DNA of 64,000 nt from Wyeomyia smithii (Eukaryota; Arthropoda; Insecta; Diptera; Culicidae): NCBI RefSeq assembly GCF_029784165.1, contig NC_073694.1, positions 50,687,674 through 50,751,673 of the forward strand, given 5' to 3'. The notes below the pieces were generated by a model. The model worked only from the letters and a program-made list of their open reading frames with translations, did not search any database and was not told the DNA's origin. This document shows positions 1 through 10,780 of the stretch, piece by piece. The position numbers and the translations under genes were made by a program. Within the stretch, counting starts at the first letter, position 1, and the number at the start of each line of letters is the position of its first letter.

Positions 1-1003
1 GAAGTACTGCCTCTTTTCCTTCAACGTTTTGACAATATATTTTGTCTTTATCAAGAAGTCTACAAAAACAAAGCAGAGATGTGTTTTCCCTATTTTGAAA
101 CCTTTTCCGAATGTCTGGTACTTACTAAAGCTTTTCGTTTTGTTTTCATTTGTAACTTATATAATACATAATTGACTGTGGTCTGTTTGCGTTTATCACA
201 TAAAATGGAACTATTTTGAATAATTTTTGTCATTGAATAATCTAGAAAAACTTGTACTCGGGAAAACCTTATTTATGGTCACAATTGTTAATCTTCTACT
301 AGTGTGTTGTCGAAATTTTATCTTGATCAGATTGTCTGAGTGCGCATGATTGTCAGTTTCATGACGTCTATGAATTTTATGTTGTTTATTATTGTTTTTT
401 ACTGTGTTAAACACACCTGCATAAATAGAACTTAACCCGTCTGTATCACTTTTCTTGTTAACTGTATTGTTGTTCGTTGCTATGTGGCATATTTCCAGAA
501 TCGGTAGTGCTGTTGTGTTTCTGTGTTGGTCGAGTATTTTAACATTGTTAAGATCAAATGTGTGTTGGGTTCTAATACAGTGGTGCAAGAGTGCTGTCTT
601 TTCACTTAGTGTTGCGAATTGTGGATCTTCTATGTCGGTGCCTGTGTCAACAAGTTTCTGCAGTGCATTCAAGTTCGATCTGTGTCCGCTAATTCGTGTT
701 TTTAACTTATTTGTAGTCATGCCAATATATTGTGAACTGCAGTCGTTGCATGAAATACTATAAATAACATTGGTGTGGTCGTCTTTTGCTATTTTATCTT
801 TTGTTTGTGTATAATATTGTTTGGCCATGTTTGTCTTTCGTGTGGCTAACTTAACTGTTTTGTAATCGTTTTTCAGGAACTTACTGATCTTATCGGTGAG
901 ATACGGAATGTATGCTATTGACCGGTGAGTGTATTCCAGGTGTTCACTCGGCGATTGCTTGGAACTATGTTGCTCGGTACTCCTACAGTTTCTCTGGTTG
1001 ATC
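1..1003. repeat. Left arm of the PLE inverted repeat
   Basis: Reverse complement of 3048-4049 with only scattered substitutions. It covers the GIY-YIG endonuclease part of the gene and the element's 3' untranslated end. The arms diverge abruptly at about 1003/3048, which marks where the partial copy was joined. Confidence 0.9.
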
Positions 1004-2946
1004 AGGCGATGTCGCAGTGTCTTAGGGTAGTCGTTCAGCTTCCAATGTTGGTCCATTATGTTGACTTTTGCAGACTCCGGTAGGCCGGTGGACAACCTGT
1101 TCACTCTACTAATGAAATTGATGGCCATGTTTATTTTTTGGTGAGGTGGATGCGCCGAAAAATAGTTTAGAAAACGGCCACTTGCAATCGGTTTTTGGTA
1201 CCATTCCGTCGATATATGTTGATCGTCGTGTCTGACAAGTAGCATGTCAAGGAAAGGTAACCGGTTGTTTTCCTCTGTTTCACAGGTAAACTGGATGTTA
1301 GGGTTGTAGCTATTAAAAACCTTGAGCACGTAGTCAAGCTGATCGAGTGGAATGGCAGTGACTAAATCGTCGACATATTTTTTGATGAACGGCACTTTGA
1401 TTTTAAGCTGTTTGAGGACGCAATCAAACAATACCTCTGTGACAAGCTCCGCTACAATTGGTGATAAAGGGTTGCCCATAGCTGTTCCGAAGACCTGTTG
1501 GTGGTACCGTCCATCAAATTTGAAGAAACTAGCGTCGATGCAAAATGCAACCAGCTCCAGAAACAGGTCCAAGCAAATGTTCTTAGCGTTTGGTCTTATT
1601 TGGTCCCAGTAACAAATTACGTCATGGCATACTAGTTCCTTTGGAATGCATGTGAACAATGAAACCACATCCAATGAAATCAACGAATATCCAACAGGTA
1701 ACGTGACAGTGTTGATGAAATCGCAAAACTCGAAGGAATCTTTAATGTTGTATGCACTATCCATGGAATTTTGAATAATTCTTCCTACGAACTTTGAAAG
1801 TTCATAGGACGGCGCCGTCATATTAGGTACTACAGGTCACAAAGGTAAACCAGGTTTGTGCGCTTTAGGTAACCCGTAAATTCTTGGGCATAGTGCGTTC
1901 TGCGATTCCAGGTTGGAAGCTGTTTTTTTGTCGATTAGTTTCAGATTATGTAACCGCTCCACCAAAGAATTGTTTTTGCGTTGAAAAGAAGTGGTAGGGT
2001 CCCGGGTTAGTAATTTATATGTTTTGGTGTCCTCCAACAGTACCATCATCTTCTGTCTATACTCATTGGCGACCATTAGCACTGTTTTGTTACCTTTATC
2101 TGATTGTAAGACCATAACATCAGGATTAGTTTTTAAAAACTGTCTAGTGATTTTTTTCAGCTTGTTCGCATGTTCTTGCTAGTGGATCCCACTGTTTGCT
2201 ATGATTGCCAGCCTGGTACATATAGTTTTGTACGATATTTGTTAACCCGCAGCGGTTGCGATTTTGGGTTTCTATTTGAGGATTCGTTTTCAGAATGCTT
2301 TCTATATCGGCAATGAGATGAAAATATGGCGTTTTACTGGGATCAGTTTGCGGCAAGGCAATTTTGGACCTAGGCTAAGCAAAAATTCAGTTTCAGGTGG
2401 TATTTGGACCGCCGTTCCATTATAGACAGCTTTTGTATTACCTTTTGGAAGGTGTTTGTCTATGCCGTCCAAAAGCCTTTGATGCAGACGATCAAACTTT
2501 CGTTTTGTAACTATTGTTTGTTTTTGAAAATTTTTCTCGTAATACAAACTCTGCTTTTCGAAAAAAGATTCAGTGAAATCTACTGGGACCACTTCTGAAA
2601 GTTGTTCAACGGTAGTTTTCATGGTGTTTTCAAGTGTGCGGATTTTGAAGTATGTGTGTTTAATTTCTATATTCAGAAGTGTTTTCTTAAACCTCGACAC
2701 GCATCGATATAACTTATCAATGAATGGACTGTTCTCTTCAATCAACGGGAAAATACAACGAAAATTGTTCGTGATATGGTTAGGAAAAATACCTCTCCTG
2801 CGACAGCGAATTAGGAAAGATTTCCTGCTTTTAATATTTCCAAGTTTTCGATTAGCAACTGCGTAATCTTTAAACAATTTCCGTACTCTAGCTCCGAAAA
2901 CATTGTCAATCTCCTGATAGAAACTGACATTGGTTAACTGTGCCAT
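211..2946 (-). pseudogene. Penelope-type reverse transcriptase with GIY-YIG endonuclease, interrupted
   Basis: The protein starts MAQLTNVSF at 2946, after a leader on the minus strand. The N-terminal part (2302-2946) is basic and ends with the LSLGPK motif typical of Penelope RT. RT signatures follow: RIYGLPKAHKPG near 1860, GTAMGNPLSP, and the catalytic YVDD near 1380. The C-terminal third carries the GIY-YIG endonuclease (VIYSISCNDC, then QYIGMTTNKL, an Arg and a His). The enzyme family performs RNA-templated DNA synthesis primed at nicked chromosomal ends. Breaks seen: a frameshift near 2350, another near 2176, and an in-frame TGA at 1837-1839, just after KPGLPL, where related proteins have Arg. 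The rest reads through to the stop at 211, so decay looks moderate and the family call is secure. Confidence 0.93.
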
Positions 2947-3047
2947 ACTAACCGTAATGTGAATGCTATCGACTGTGACGTGTATCTATTATTGCTTGGA
3001 TTTTCGGCCCATCAGTCTTTAAGCGGAACTAAGCTGAACAAGCTGAA

Positions 3048-4049
3048 AAACCAAAGAAACTGTAGGAGTACCGAGCAACATAGTTCCAAGCAATCGCCGA
3101 GTGAACACCTGGAATACACTTACCGGTCAATAGCATACATTCCGTATCTCACCGATAAGATCAGTAAGTTCCTGAAAAACGATTACAAAACAGTTAAGTT
3201 AGCCACACGAAAGACAAACATGGCCAAACAATATTATACACAAACAGAAGATAAAATAGCAAAAGGCGACCACACCAATGTTATTTATAGTATTTCATGC
3301 AACGACTGCAGTTCACAATATATTGGCATGACTACAAATAAGTTAAAAACACGAATTAGCGGACACAGATCGAACTTGAATGCACTGCAGAAACTTGTTG
3401 GCACAGGCACCGACATAGAAGATCCACAATTCGAAACACTAAGTGAAAAGACAGCACTCTTGCACCACTGTATTAGAACCCAACACACATCTGATCTTAA
3501 CAATGTTAAAATACTCGACCAACACAGAAACACAACAGCACTACCGATTCTGGAAATATGCCACATAGCAACAAACAACAATACAGTTAACAAGAAAAGT
3601 GATACATACGGCTTAAGTTCTATTTATGCAGGTGTGTTTAACACAGTAAAAAACAATAATAAACAACATAAAATTCATAGACGTCATGAAACTGACAATC
3701 ATGCGCACTCAGACAATCTGATCTAGATAGAATTTCGACAACACACTAGTAGAAGATTAACAATTGTGACCATAAATAAGGTTTTTCCGAGTACAAGTTT
3801 TTCTAGATTATTCAATGTCAAAAATTATTTAAAATAGTTCCATTTTATGTGATAAACGCAAACAGACCACAGTTAATTATGTATTATATAAGTTACAAAT
3901 GAAAACAAAACGAAAAGCTTTAGTAAGTACCAGACATTCGGAAAAGGTTTTAAAAAAGGAAAAACACATCTCTGCTTTGTTTTTTGTAGACTTCTTGATA
4001 AAGACAAAATCTATTGTCGAAACGTTGAAGGAAAAGAGGCAGTACTTCG
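3048..4049 (+). pseudogene. 5'-truncated inverted PLE copy, GIY-YIG endonuclease part only
   Basis: In-frame coding for the linker and GIY-YIG endonuclease runs from about 3050 to the stop at 3724-3726. It shares the CNDCSSQYIG core with the minus copy and differs at only a few residues. It lacks the whole RT domain and ends in the same 3' sequence as the minus copy. The reading frame stops earlier than in the minus copy (after DNLI), so the two arms have diverged since they formed. It is probably a by-product of PLE integration and not an independent gene. Confidence 0.88.
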
Positions 4050-4067
4050 TTTAGTTCAGCTTAAAGA

Positions 4068-4081
4068 CTGATGAGCCGAAA
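4068..4081 (+). ncRNA. Possible hammerhead-ribozyme-like core in the PLE leader
   Basis: The leader repeat next to the right arm contains CTGATGAGCCGAAA. The matching leader of the full copy has CTGATGGGCCGAAA on the minus strand at 3002-3015. CTGATGA followed by GAAA is the conserved hammerhead core, and PLEs are known to carry hammerhead motifs in their pseudo-LTRs. However, helix II would be almost absent and I could not build convincing helices I and III by eye. Treat this as a motif match only. Confidence 0.25.
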
Positions 4082-4124
4082 ATCCAAGCAATAATAGATA
4101 CACGTCACAGTCGATAGCATTAAC

Positions 4125-4673
4125 ATTTCGATAACTTATCGTAAACGCCGATTACGATACTGTCTGCTATCGTTATCGACGAAGACGCTAACGTCTTCAG
4201 ACATTATTGTCATTGTGATCAGACATTATTGTCATTGTGATAGCTACTGGACGGTATCGAATCAATAACGTCTGAAAAACGAATTCGCAGTTTGTTTTCA
4301 CTTTGGCTGTTGTCTTGGATAGCAACACAAACAAAGCTGCATTTGGTCCAATAGCAACGGATCGGTTCGCTGCTATTGCATTGCCAAACTTATGGATTCG
4401 TTGCTACTCGAAAATTTTTCCTTCCTTGATTTGTTATTTTCCAAAAGTAAATAGCAACGCTCGGTGCGGTTATTTTGTTGGTTATCAAGCCAGCTTTAGC
4501 AACCGAAATATAGGCACTAGTGCACTTGCTTGATAGACGTTAGAGAGCTGATAACGTCAGGTAAATATCGTTATCGTCGATAACGTTAATGTTTGAAGAC
4601 GCAATCGTCATCGTCGATAACGATAGCAGACGTTATCGGTATCGGCGATGACGATTATCGACGATAATCTATC
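4125..4673. mobile_element. MITE with diverged long TIRs, probable hAT type
   Basis: The block is flanked by the 8-bp direct repeat GCATTAAC (4117-4124 and 4674-4681), and 8 bp is the hAT target-site length. The ends are imperfect inverted repeats of roughly 80 bp rich in CGTCGATAACG, sharing TCTGCTATCGTTATCGACGA near 4171 and, inverted, near 4610-4630. It sits exactly at the end of the PLE leader. No transposase is seen. The termini are too diverged to fix the superfamily. Confidence 0.55.
4199..4241. repeat. 22-bp tandem duplication
   Basis: Two adjacent copies of a 22-base unit starting AGACATTATTGTCATTGTGA lie inside the MITE. Confidence 0.8.
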
Positions 4674-4689
4674 GCATTAACAAGCCTGG

Positions 4690-7330
4690 TGGCCATGGTA
4701 AAGCAGTATGCCGAAAATACCCTACTACGAACAATCCAGAAATTAATTTGAATCGAAACAGTCGGTATTAACCCAGAATCAGATCCCCACTCCGTGGAAA
4801 GAACGTAAACAAATGGAGCTCTTCAAGAAATATGTGCTTGACATTCAGCGGTTGTCAGCTGACGAAGTTGCTGGTGAGTACATTCGGAAGGTTGGTGAGC
4901 GACTTGTTGAAAGAAAAATGGAGGCACATCCGGCATAAACGCAGCAATACAGCCCGAGAGGTTTTGGGCAGACCTGCAGAGATCTCACGCCACATGTGGC
5001 TCGAATTGGAATGTCAAGAAGTGACAGAGGAGAAATAACAGGCTCATGGTCACACGTTGTTGGCAGCAAATTGTTTGTCACGCCCGATGAAGGAGATGTT
5101 TTAGGAGGCTAGAGTAGCCGAAAAGAGGCTTTATTAAGCAAACGCGAGCATTGCAAACGATCTCTTGTGGAAGCTAAGATATGGTTCTCCAGGCACCGCA
5201 CTAAAAGGTTTTATAAAGTAGTCAAAGGAAACAGAAGCCTAACTGTACCAATCCCTGCAATGTGCAACGACACGGAAGGAACCCTGCTAATCAGTGTTGA
5301 AAACAAAATTTGGAAGTCGAAGAGGAAAGAGCTATCGACAGAAACAGGAGAGATATTGAGGATAATGACTGTGTATTTACCAAACTTGGATTAGGTCAAG
5401 AAAACTTTGGAAAAGCTTTGTGGTTAAAGCTAAAAACGATGGCGTCCTAACCAAAATTTTCAAAATCGGGTGTGAACAGCTACACATCCCCTATGTAACC
5501 CCATTTTAATTGCATAGCTGTGAATGAGAACATCGTGGAAGGAAGTTTGGAGCAAGTTATGCAGTGTTTCGTAGTTTTTGGGCTTCAAAAGGTGGCAACC
5601 TGGGAAGAGCGTCATACTTAGCTCACAAGTCCCTATCGTACGCCTTCACGAGTCATACGATCACAATAGACTGCCAATTGAAATAGTATCAGCGCTGAAG
5701 AGTGCGATTCAGACGAGCGAGAGGGCTATGCGCGAGTACAAATACGAATTCATGGGGTAGCGCCTACGAGATCGTAATAGCCAAGACCAAAAGTGTATTG
5801 GCGCCTGTAGCAAGATTACCAGGGATGCTGGAGCGTACCATCGAGAAACTTTTAACACGCTACGAGCCAAGTCCTTGTCGAGATTGAGGAGGAGGCAAGG
5901 GTTACGAATGAACAATTTAATGTTATCGCCAACTCCTTAAAAGTGAGCAAGGCACCGGGGCTGGAAGGAATCCCGAACCTGGCAATCAGAATGGCGATAA
6001 AAGTAATGACTGCCTCTCCCCAGACTCGTGGAAGCAACAGGGATTGGTCCCACTGCCGAAGGCTGAGAAACCGCCAGGAGACTCATCAGTATATAGGCCT
6101 ATCAATATGCTGGACACTGAGGGCAAGGTACTCGAGAGGATTATCCTTAACAGATTGGTGAAGTTCACGGGGGATGTAGACGGTCTGGCAAGTCACCAGT
6201 TCAGCTTCCGGAAGGTCAAATCCTCTCTGGATGCTATTCTTTCCGTCACCAAGACGGTTGAGGTGGCACTGGAGCTTACTGCATTGACGGACTTGTTACA
6301 CTTTAGAACCTGGAGTTAGAGCACCATAAGACGAAAATCACGGTTGTGAATAGCCGTAAATAACAGCAACAGGTGATGGTCGAGTCGGAGACTGCACCAT
6401 TACCTCAATGCGATCTTTGAAACTCTAGAAGTCTGTAAAAGGGCCTTCTTGCCGGCGTGGTTTCGTCCATACTTAGGTTTGGTGTGCCAAAGTGATCCAA
6501 TGCGCTTGGCACTAATAGTTATCGTGTGAAACTGGAAAGCACCTACAGTATCTACAGATGCCTGTGGGTTGCGAGTCCTACAGTGGCATACGACGCAATC
6601 TGCATGTTGTTCGGCATGATGCCTATTAGCATCGCCGTTAAGGAGGATACAGAGAATTTCGATCAACGTGACACGATACTAGTAGGGCTTGAATGAGGGT
6701 CAGATGGCAGAAAGAATGGTCCAATGCGCAAATGTTAGATGGACGCACCGACTTACTCCGGAGGAGAATGGGTCAGGGGGCACCACGGAAAAGTGAACTT
6801 TTACCTGACACAGGTCCTTTCAAGCCATGGCTGCTTCAGACAATATCTACACAGGCTCGGACACGGGGGGTCCCAAATGCGTGAATGTGGAGGAGACTAC
6901 TGAACATGTCTTCGTCGTATGCCCTCGTTTTGTGTGCGCAAGGAGCGGCAAGATGGTAGTAAGCGGGCTAGACCCTACTCTTAACAACTTAGTTCGGAAA
7001 ACGTGCTAAGACCTGGACATGGATGTGCGGTTCGTGCAGTCGTTGCGAATATTTTACGGTTGGTCAAAAGTTATCGGTCACTCACTAGTCTACAAGATTT
7101 GGGGAATGCCAGCGCTGTAGACAACGAAGATTGGAACCCTGATGAATTTGGTGTCGCAGTCATGAATATTTTTGCGACGATCGTGGCCTGTGAATTGAGC
7201 GAGCATCTATGCAACGTGGAACTTCTTCGAAAACTCGACGTGAAACTGCTAACTACCCTGGAGCTGGAGTGGGCCAAGTATCGTCAAACATTGATGGCGG
7301 TGGTGCGTACGGTGGCAATCTGACAGGCAC
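4690..7330 (+). pseudogene. Eroded R1-like non-LTR retrotransposon
   Basis: Several frames together give the order of an R1-type ORF2. A pre-RT linker (VLAPVARLPGMLERTIEKLL) lies near 5800. Then come KAPGLEGIPNLAIR near 5950, the RT core PKAEKPPGDSSVYRPINMLD at 6050 and KVLERIILNRLVKF, FSFRK near 6215, and a C-terminal Cys/His-type segment (EETTEHVFVVCPRF) near 6890. Frameshifts and stops separate each piece, and the catalytic aspartate box cannot be found. Coding before about 5580 is not recognised; a stretch reading LSADEVAGEYIRKVGERLVE near 4855 could be ORF1 remains. The 5' boundary is uncertain. Confidence 0.7.
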
Positions 7331-8242
7331 AGGAAGAAGGAAGAAGTTCACATTCACCTTCAACCTAGCATCGACGACCTCTACAATATTCCCCTACAAT
7401 ACGTCATAACCAGCACCGTCAAAGCAGTGTATGATTCGCAAAGAGAATAGCAGTGTAGGATCGTGTAAGAAATTCCAAGGATTTCGGAGCAAGATGAACA
7501 ACGCTGAAGCAGAACAATTTGTGTCGGAAGTGCCTGGCGAAACATTTCGGAGCGTGCGCAGTTAAGCAAGTCTGCGAAAGGAGTGGCTGTTCATATATGC
7601 ATCACGAGTTACTACATGATAATTCTAGACACCAGCGAGTGTTAGGTTCCATTCTCCCAGGACGCTACAGAAACACCTGTCGAATAGTCAGCTAGGTCAG
7701 CAAGAATCTTTTCCGCTATGTTCCAGTTTTTCTTTAGGGACGAGGTGAGCTCGCTCTTACGTTCGCATTCTTGGACGAAGGTTTATCGACAACTTTGTGG
7801 AGCACAGTTTACTGAACGGATTTGATCTTAATAGCGAGTCGTTTTACTTGTATCGAGAGGTCATCACCGTCAGGAGAGGAAATCCATGATGCTATCGCTC
7901 GAGATCTCCGAAACGCATATTGCGGAAACAAACCGGATGCCAAAAGTTCACATAGTGTAGAGACTTTCTCTTCCACAGCAAACATTGAGGATGGTGGAAG
8001 TATCCAGCCAAAGATATTCACCAGTATGGACAACAGCTACTTGAGCCATTGGTTAGACATCAGAGAACCGTCGGCAGAACACGCTATAACATTCCCGTCG
8101 AAGTACTTTGAATGAGCACAGCATTTACTGAAATCTTTGACGCATGTGAAGAGAAACGAAAAGAAACCTGCTGCTTTGGCGATGTGGCGATGTTTGACTG
8201 CCCGACAGTAAACCGATGGCGATGAAGCGTATGCAACTGGAT
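7331..8242. other. No recognised gene
   Basis: Moderate GC and short open frames on both strands (for example 7822-8115). None shows family motifs. It could be the 3' end of the preceding R1-like relic plus old unique DNA. Confidence 0.4.
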
Positions 8243-8556
8243 CCTAGGCGACGGCCTAGTGTAGTTAGTAACGTGTCCGATAACCACACAATGGTGGCCT
8301 GGGTTCGAATCTCTACGCCGACATAGGTTCTGTTGATTGTGGGGCAACGTCTTCCACTCATAAGCAAACAAACTGGTGTAGATTCAATCCTAGTCCACAA
8401 CGAGATTTTTCTGAGGCGAAAAACCTCTGAGATCACACCTTCCATCACAAGAGTAAGTAGAGCAAAGGGAAATGGTTTGTTAGTCAGGGCCTGGGTTTGG
8501 TTGCCTCCCTGGGCGTCATTTAGCACAAGTGTGGCAAACCCTGACCGGATAGCATT
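8243..8556 (+). mobile_element. tRNA-derived SINE, old copy
   Basis: It has a tRNA-like head (GGCCTAGTGTAGTTAGTAACG, box A type) and box B GGTTCGAATCT near 8300. The body GATTTTTCTGAGGCGAAAAA and CCTGGGT...CCTCCCTGGGCGTC is shared with the copies at 26252, 31239 and 62545. It is the most diverged of the four and lacks a clear A-rich tail. No target-site duplication was found. Confidence 0.75.
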
Positions 8557-8844
8557 CTACTAGTCTTCCAAAAATCGGACGAGGTCTTGATGTCAGAAGT
8601 CAATCTTTTTCGACCCAATTTCACTCTAGTGTGTATGCCGGAAAGCTAACGAAAAGTTAAGGTAGTGTTTATACCACAGCCACCTCTTCTCGATAGAGAT
8701 TATGAATATATAAATCTACAGCGAGTTTCTGAAGAACTCACCCTTACATAAGCATCAATATGCATATCAACTGAGTGAATCTACCATTACCATACCATAG
8801 CATTGGCTAGTGACGCAGATCTATAAATTACTAAAATATAAAAG

Positions 8845-9910
8845 ACAGAGCTCGAAGCTTTTCTTGATATTAAGGGAGCTTTCGATAACACGTCCTTTGC
8901 ATTTGTTTACACGGATGAATTTGACAAGCAATGGAGTTTGTCAAACTACTAGCTCAATGGATATGTTTATTAGACTAGTACCATTTTATGTCAAATCCAT
9001 TCAACTAGTAGCTTCTACACGGATGGTTAAATTCGGATCCCAGACTGGAACATGAATCTCAGACCTGTTATAAGGACCACTTTCTCTTTGGGTACGTGGC
9101 AAACCATCAAACAAAAGCAATATATATCTATGCTAAAGCACAACTGTGGACATTCTAAAATCAGAATCTTTTCAGACAGGCCAAATGTGTAGTCCGCCAA
9201 ATGTGTTTCCAGACTAATCGTAGAAAGAAGTTCTGCACTCAGGGAGCTATCCTGTCTCAACAAAGTTATGCTACTTAAAGTATCCGATCACTGCGGAATC
9301 GAGGGAGTTGAACATGCTGATAGTCTAGCAAGATCTGCTCAGCAATTCATTGGTCCCGAACCAGTTCTGTGTACCTCCACATCCGCCACTAAGTGAACTA
9401 AGTACTTAAGAAAAGCTAGAAATAGCATCTTAATGGCAATATATGCAAGATTGCAGAAAAGCTAAACAGTTTATCTATCTCAGCCTTGCAGTTACCAAAA
9501 GGCTGCTTAGTTTAACTTATAGTGAACTACGTATCATCACGGGACTCCTCACTGGACACTGCCCTGCTCTTTAGCAGTTAAAGAAAATCGGTCCCAATCG
9601 ACACTTACCGCTTTTGCAACACTGAACTTGAGAGCTCAGCGCATTCACTCTGCTTTTGCGGGCCTCTTGCATCATCGAGATTCAACTTCTACGGAAGTTA
9701 CCTCTTGATTCCATACCAAGCATGGAGTTTCAATCCCAAGAAGGTCACTGGTTTCATTAACCATATAGTGCACAGGCTTGCTACCAACAAGTTCAGCTCC
9801 ATCAATGAGCTCGAGCATTTTGTCATCTGTGTAAAGCAATCGGGTCCAGCTACAAAAGATAACCATTACTCGCAGTGGCACTTCTGCCCAATGCTCTTCA
9901 GGGACAAAAA
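8845..9910 (+). pseudogene. Loa-like non-LTR relic with RT and RNase H remnants
   Basis: Fragments appear in the right order over about 1 kb. The RT box FLDIKGAFDNTSF is near 8860. An RNase H start reading SFYTDG is near 9010, IRIFSDR near 9160, and the RNase H end DHCGIEGVEHADSLAR near 9285. LTYSELRIITGLLTGHC follows near 9510, then the typical non-coding 3' part. Stops and shifts lie between all of them. RNase H after RT plus the LLTGHC tail suggests a Loa/Lian-like family, but the clade is inferred. The 3' part (9775-9910) recurs at 29335-29475. Confidence 0.65.
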
Positions 9911-9949
9911 AATGCGATTAGTTTGGGACATAGCCGCTAAAGTCTTGCG

Positions 9950-10145
9950 GCTTTGTCAGGATTGCATGAAGGTGGAGGAGACCGCTGAGCATGTCCCCTT
10001 CGCGTTCCCTCGTTTTGTGCGTGCTAGGAGCGAAATAACGATCGAAGATGTGCGAAGACTCGTCATCTAGAGTCAAACCGCAGCCGCCTCTCAGATAATT
10101 CTGGAGCTACAACGTGTGTGGCGGGTCAACCACCAACACACTAGT
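9950..10145 (+). pseudogene. C-terminal scrap of a second R1-like element
   Basis: A short frame reads CQDCMKVEETAEHV near 9955 and later AASQIILELQRVWRV near 10080. Both resemble the C-terminal Cys/His segment and tail of R1-type ORF2. It abuts the Loa-like 3' end, so one inserted beside or into the other. Confidence 0.55.
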
Positions 10146-10389
10146 GGTAGCTAACTGCCAGTCTCCAGGTGATTAGCTATAAGGTATAAAAGTGAAGCAT
10201 GAAGCACAAAAACCACTTCCAGACGTAATACTTAACCGTCTTTTTGAGAATATCAGGGCTGGAGGCTGAAGGGATTTTAGTGAGCTCGGTTGAATTCAAC
10301 CACACTTCCTGAGCTCTCTTCACTGTTTTCTCCAAGAATTTATGATGGCCTTTTGCAAAGTTGTATCGTCCCAATGAAATATCAGATTT

Positions 10390-10780
10390 TTAGCACGTCT
10401 TTGACAATCTACGATTCTCTAGAATTACTAGCGCACTTCCTAACGTCCCTGAAGACACTTCTGCAGCAAACTTGGCGTGTAAACTAGGACGATTTTATTA
10501 AAAGCGAAATGGTAAACGTGGTTACGCTTCGCTACAGCAGTCTATCTGCGATTTGAAGAAGATAACGGAATTGAACAGGGTCCCGAGGAAGCTGAACGTC
10601 GTTGACAATGCAATAAAGCGGTAGAAACTACCAGATCTATTTTTTACAAGCCGCTGGTTCCGTGGCCCTAAGTTTCAGTGGGAACCAAAAGAAGTCGTCG
10701 AATCTAAGTTCGAAAACACCGCACAGAAGGAACGGTCACATATACTGCACAACTTCGTCGAGCGCGCTCTGCTCCGATGA
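10390..10780 (+). pseudogene. BEL/Pao LTR-retrotransposon pol scrap
   Basis: In pieces it reads IYDSLELLAHFLTSLKTLLQ near 10410, then RKLNVVDNAIKR near 10590, then SRWFRGPKFQWEPKEVVESK near 10650. This order (post-RT YDPLGLL-type motif, NVAD-type motif, WFRGP-type motif) is characteristic of BEL/Pao pol. Stops and frameshifts are present and no LTR was found nearby. Only a small interior part survives. Confidence 0.6.

Larger units (their letters stand above)
1..4125 (-). mobile_element. Penelope-like retroelement (PLE) with inverted pseudo-LTR arms
   Basis: Sequence seen: positions 1-1003 and 3048-4049 are near-identical inverted repeats around a spacer that holds the N-terminal and RT part of a minus-strand gene. 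The minus copy reads from about 3040 down to the window edge; the plus arm is a second copy lacking its 5' part. After 4049 about 75 bases repeat, on the minus-copy strand, the 5' leader found at 2959-3035. This full copy joined to an inverted partial copy is the pseudo-LTR arrangement known for Penelope elements. The 3' end lies at or just outside position 1. The coding region is broken, so this copy is inactive. Confidence 0.93.

Noticed and set aside
7822..8115. 97-residue plus frame between TE relics
   Set aside because: No family motif, and the complementary strand is equally open.
8249..8320. Possible tRNA gene (box A and box B)
   Set aside because: Belongs to a dispersed SINE with a long non-tRNA body and degenerate cloverleaf; four copies exist.
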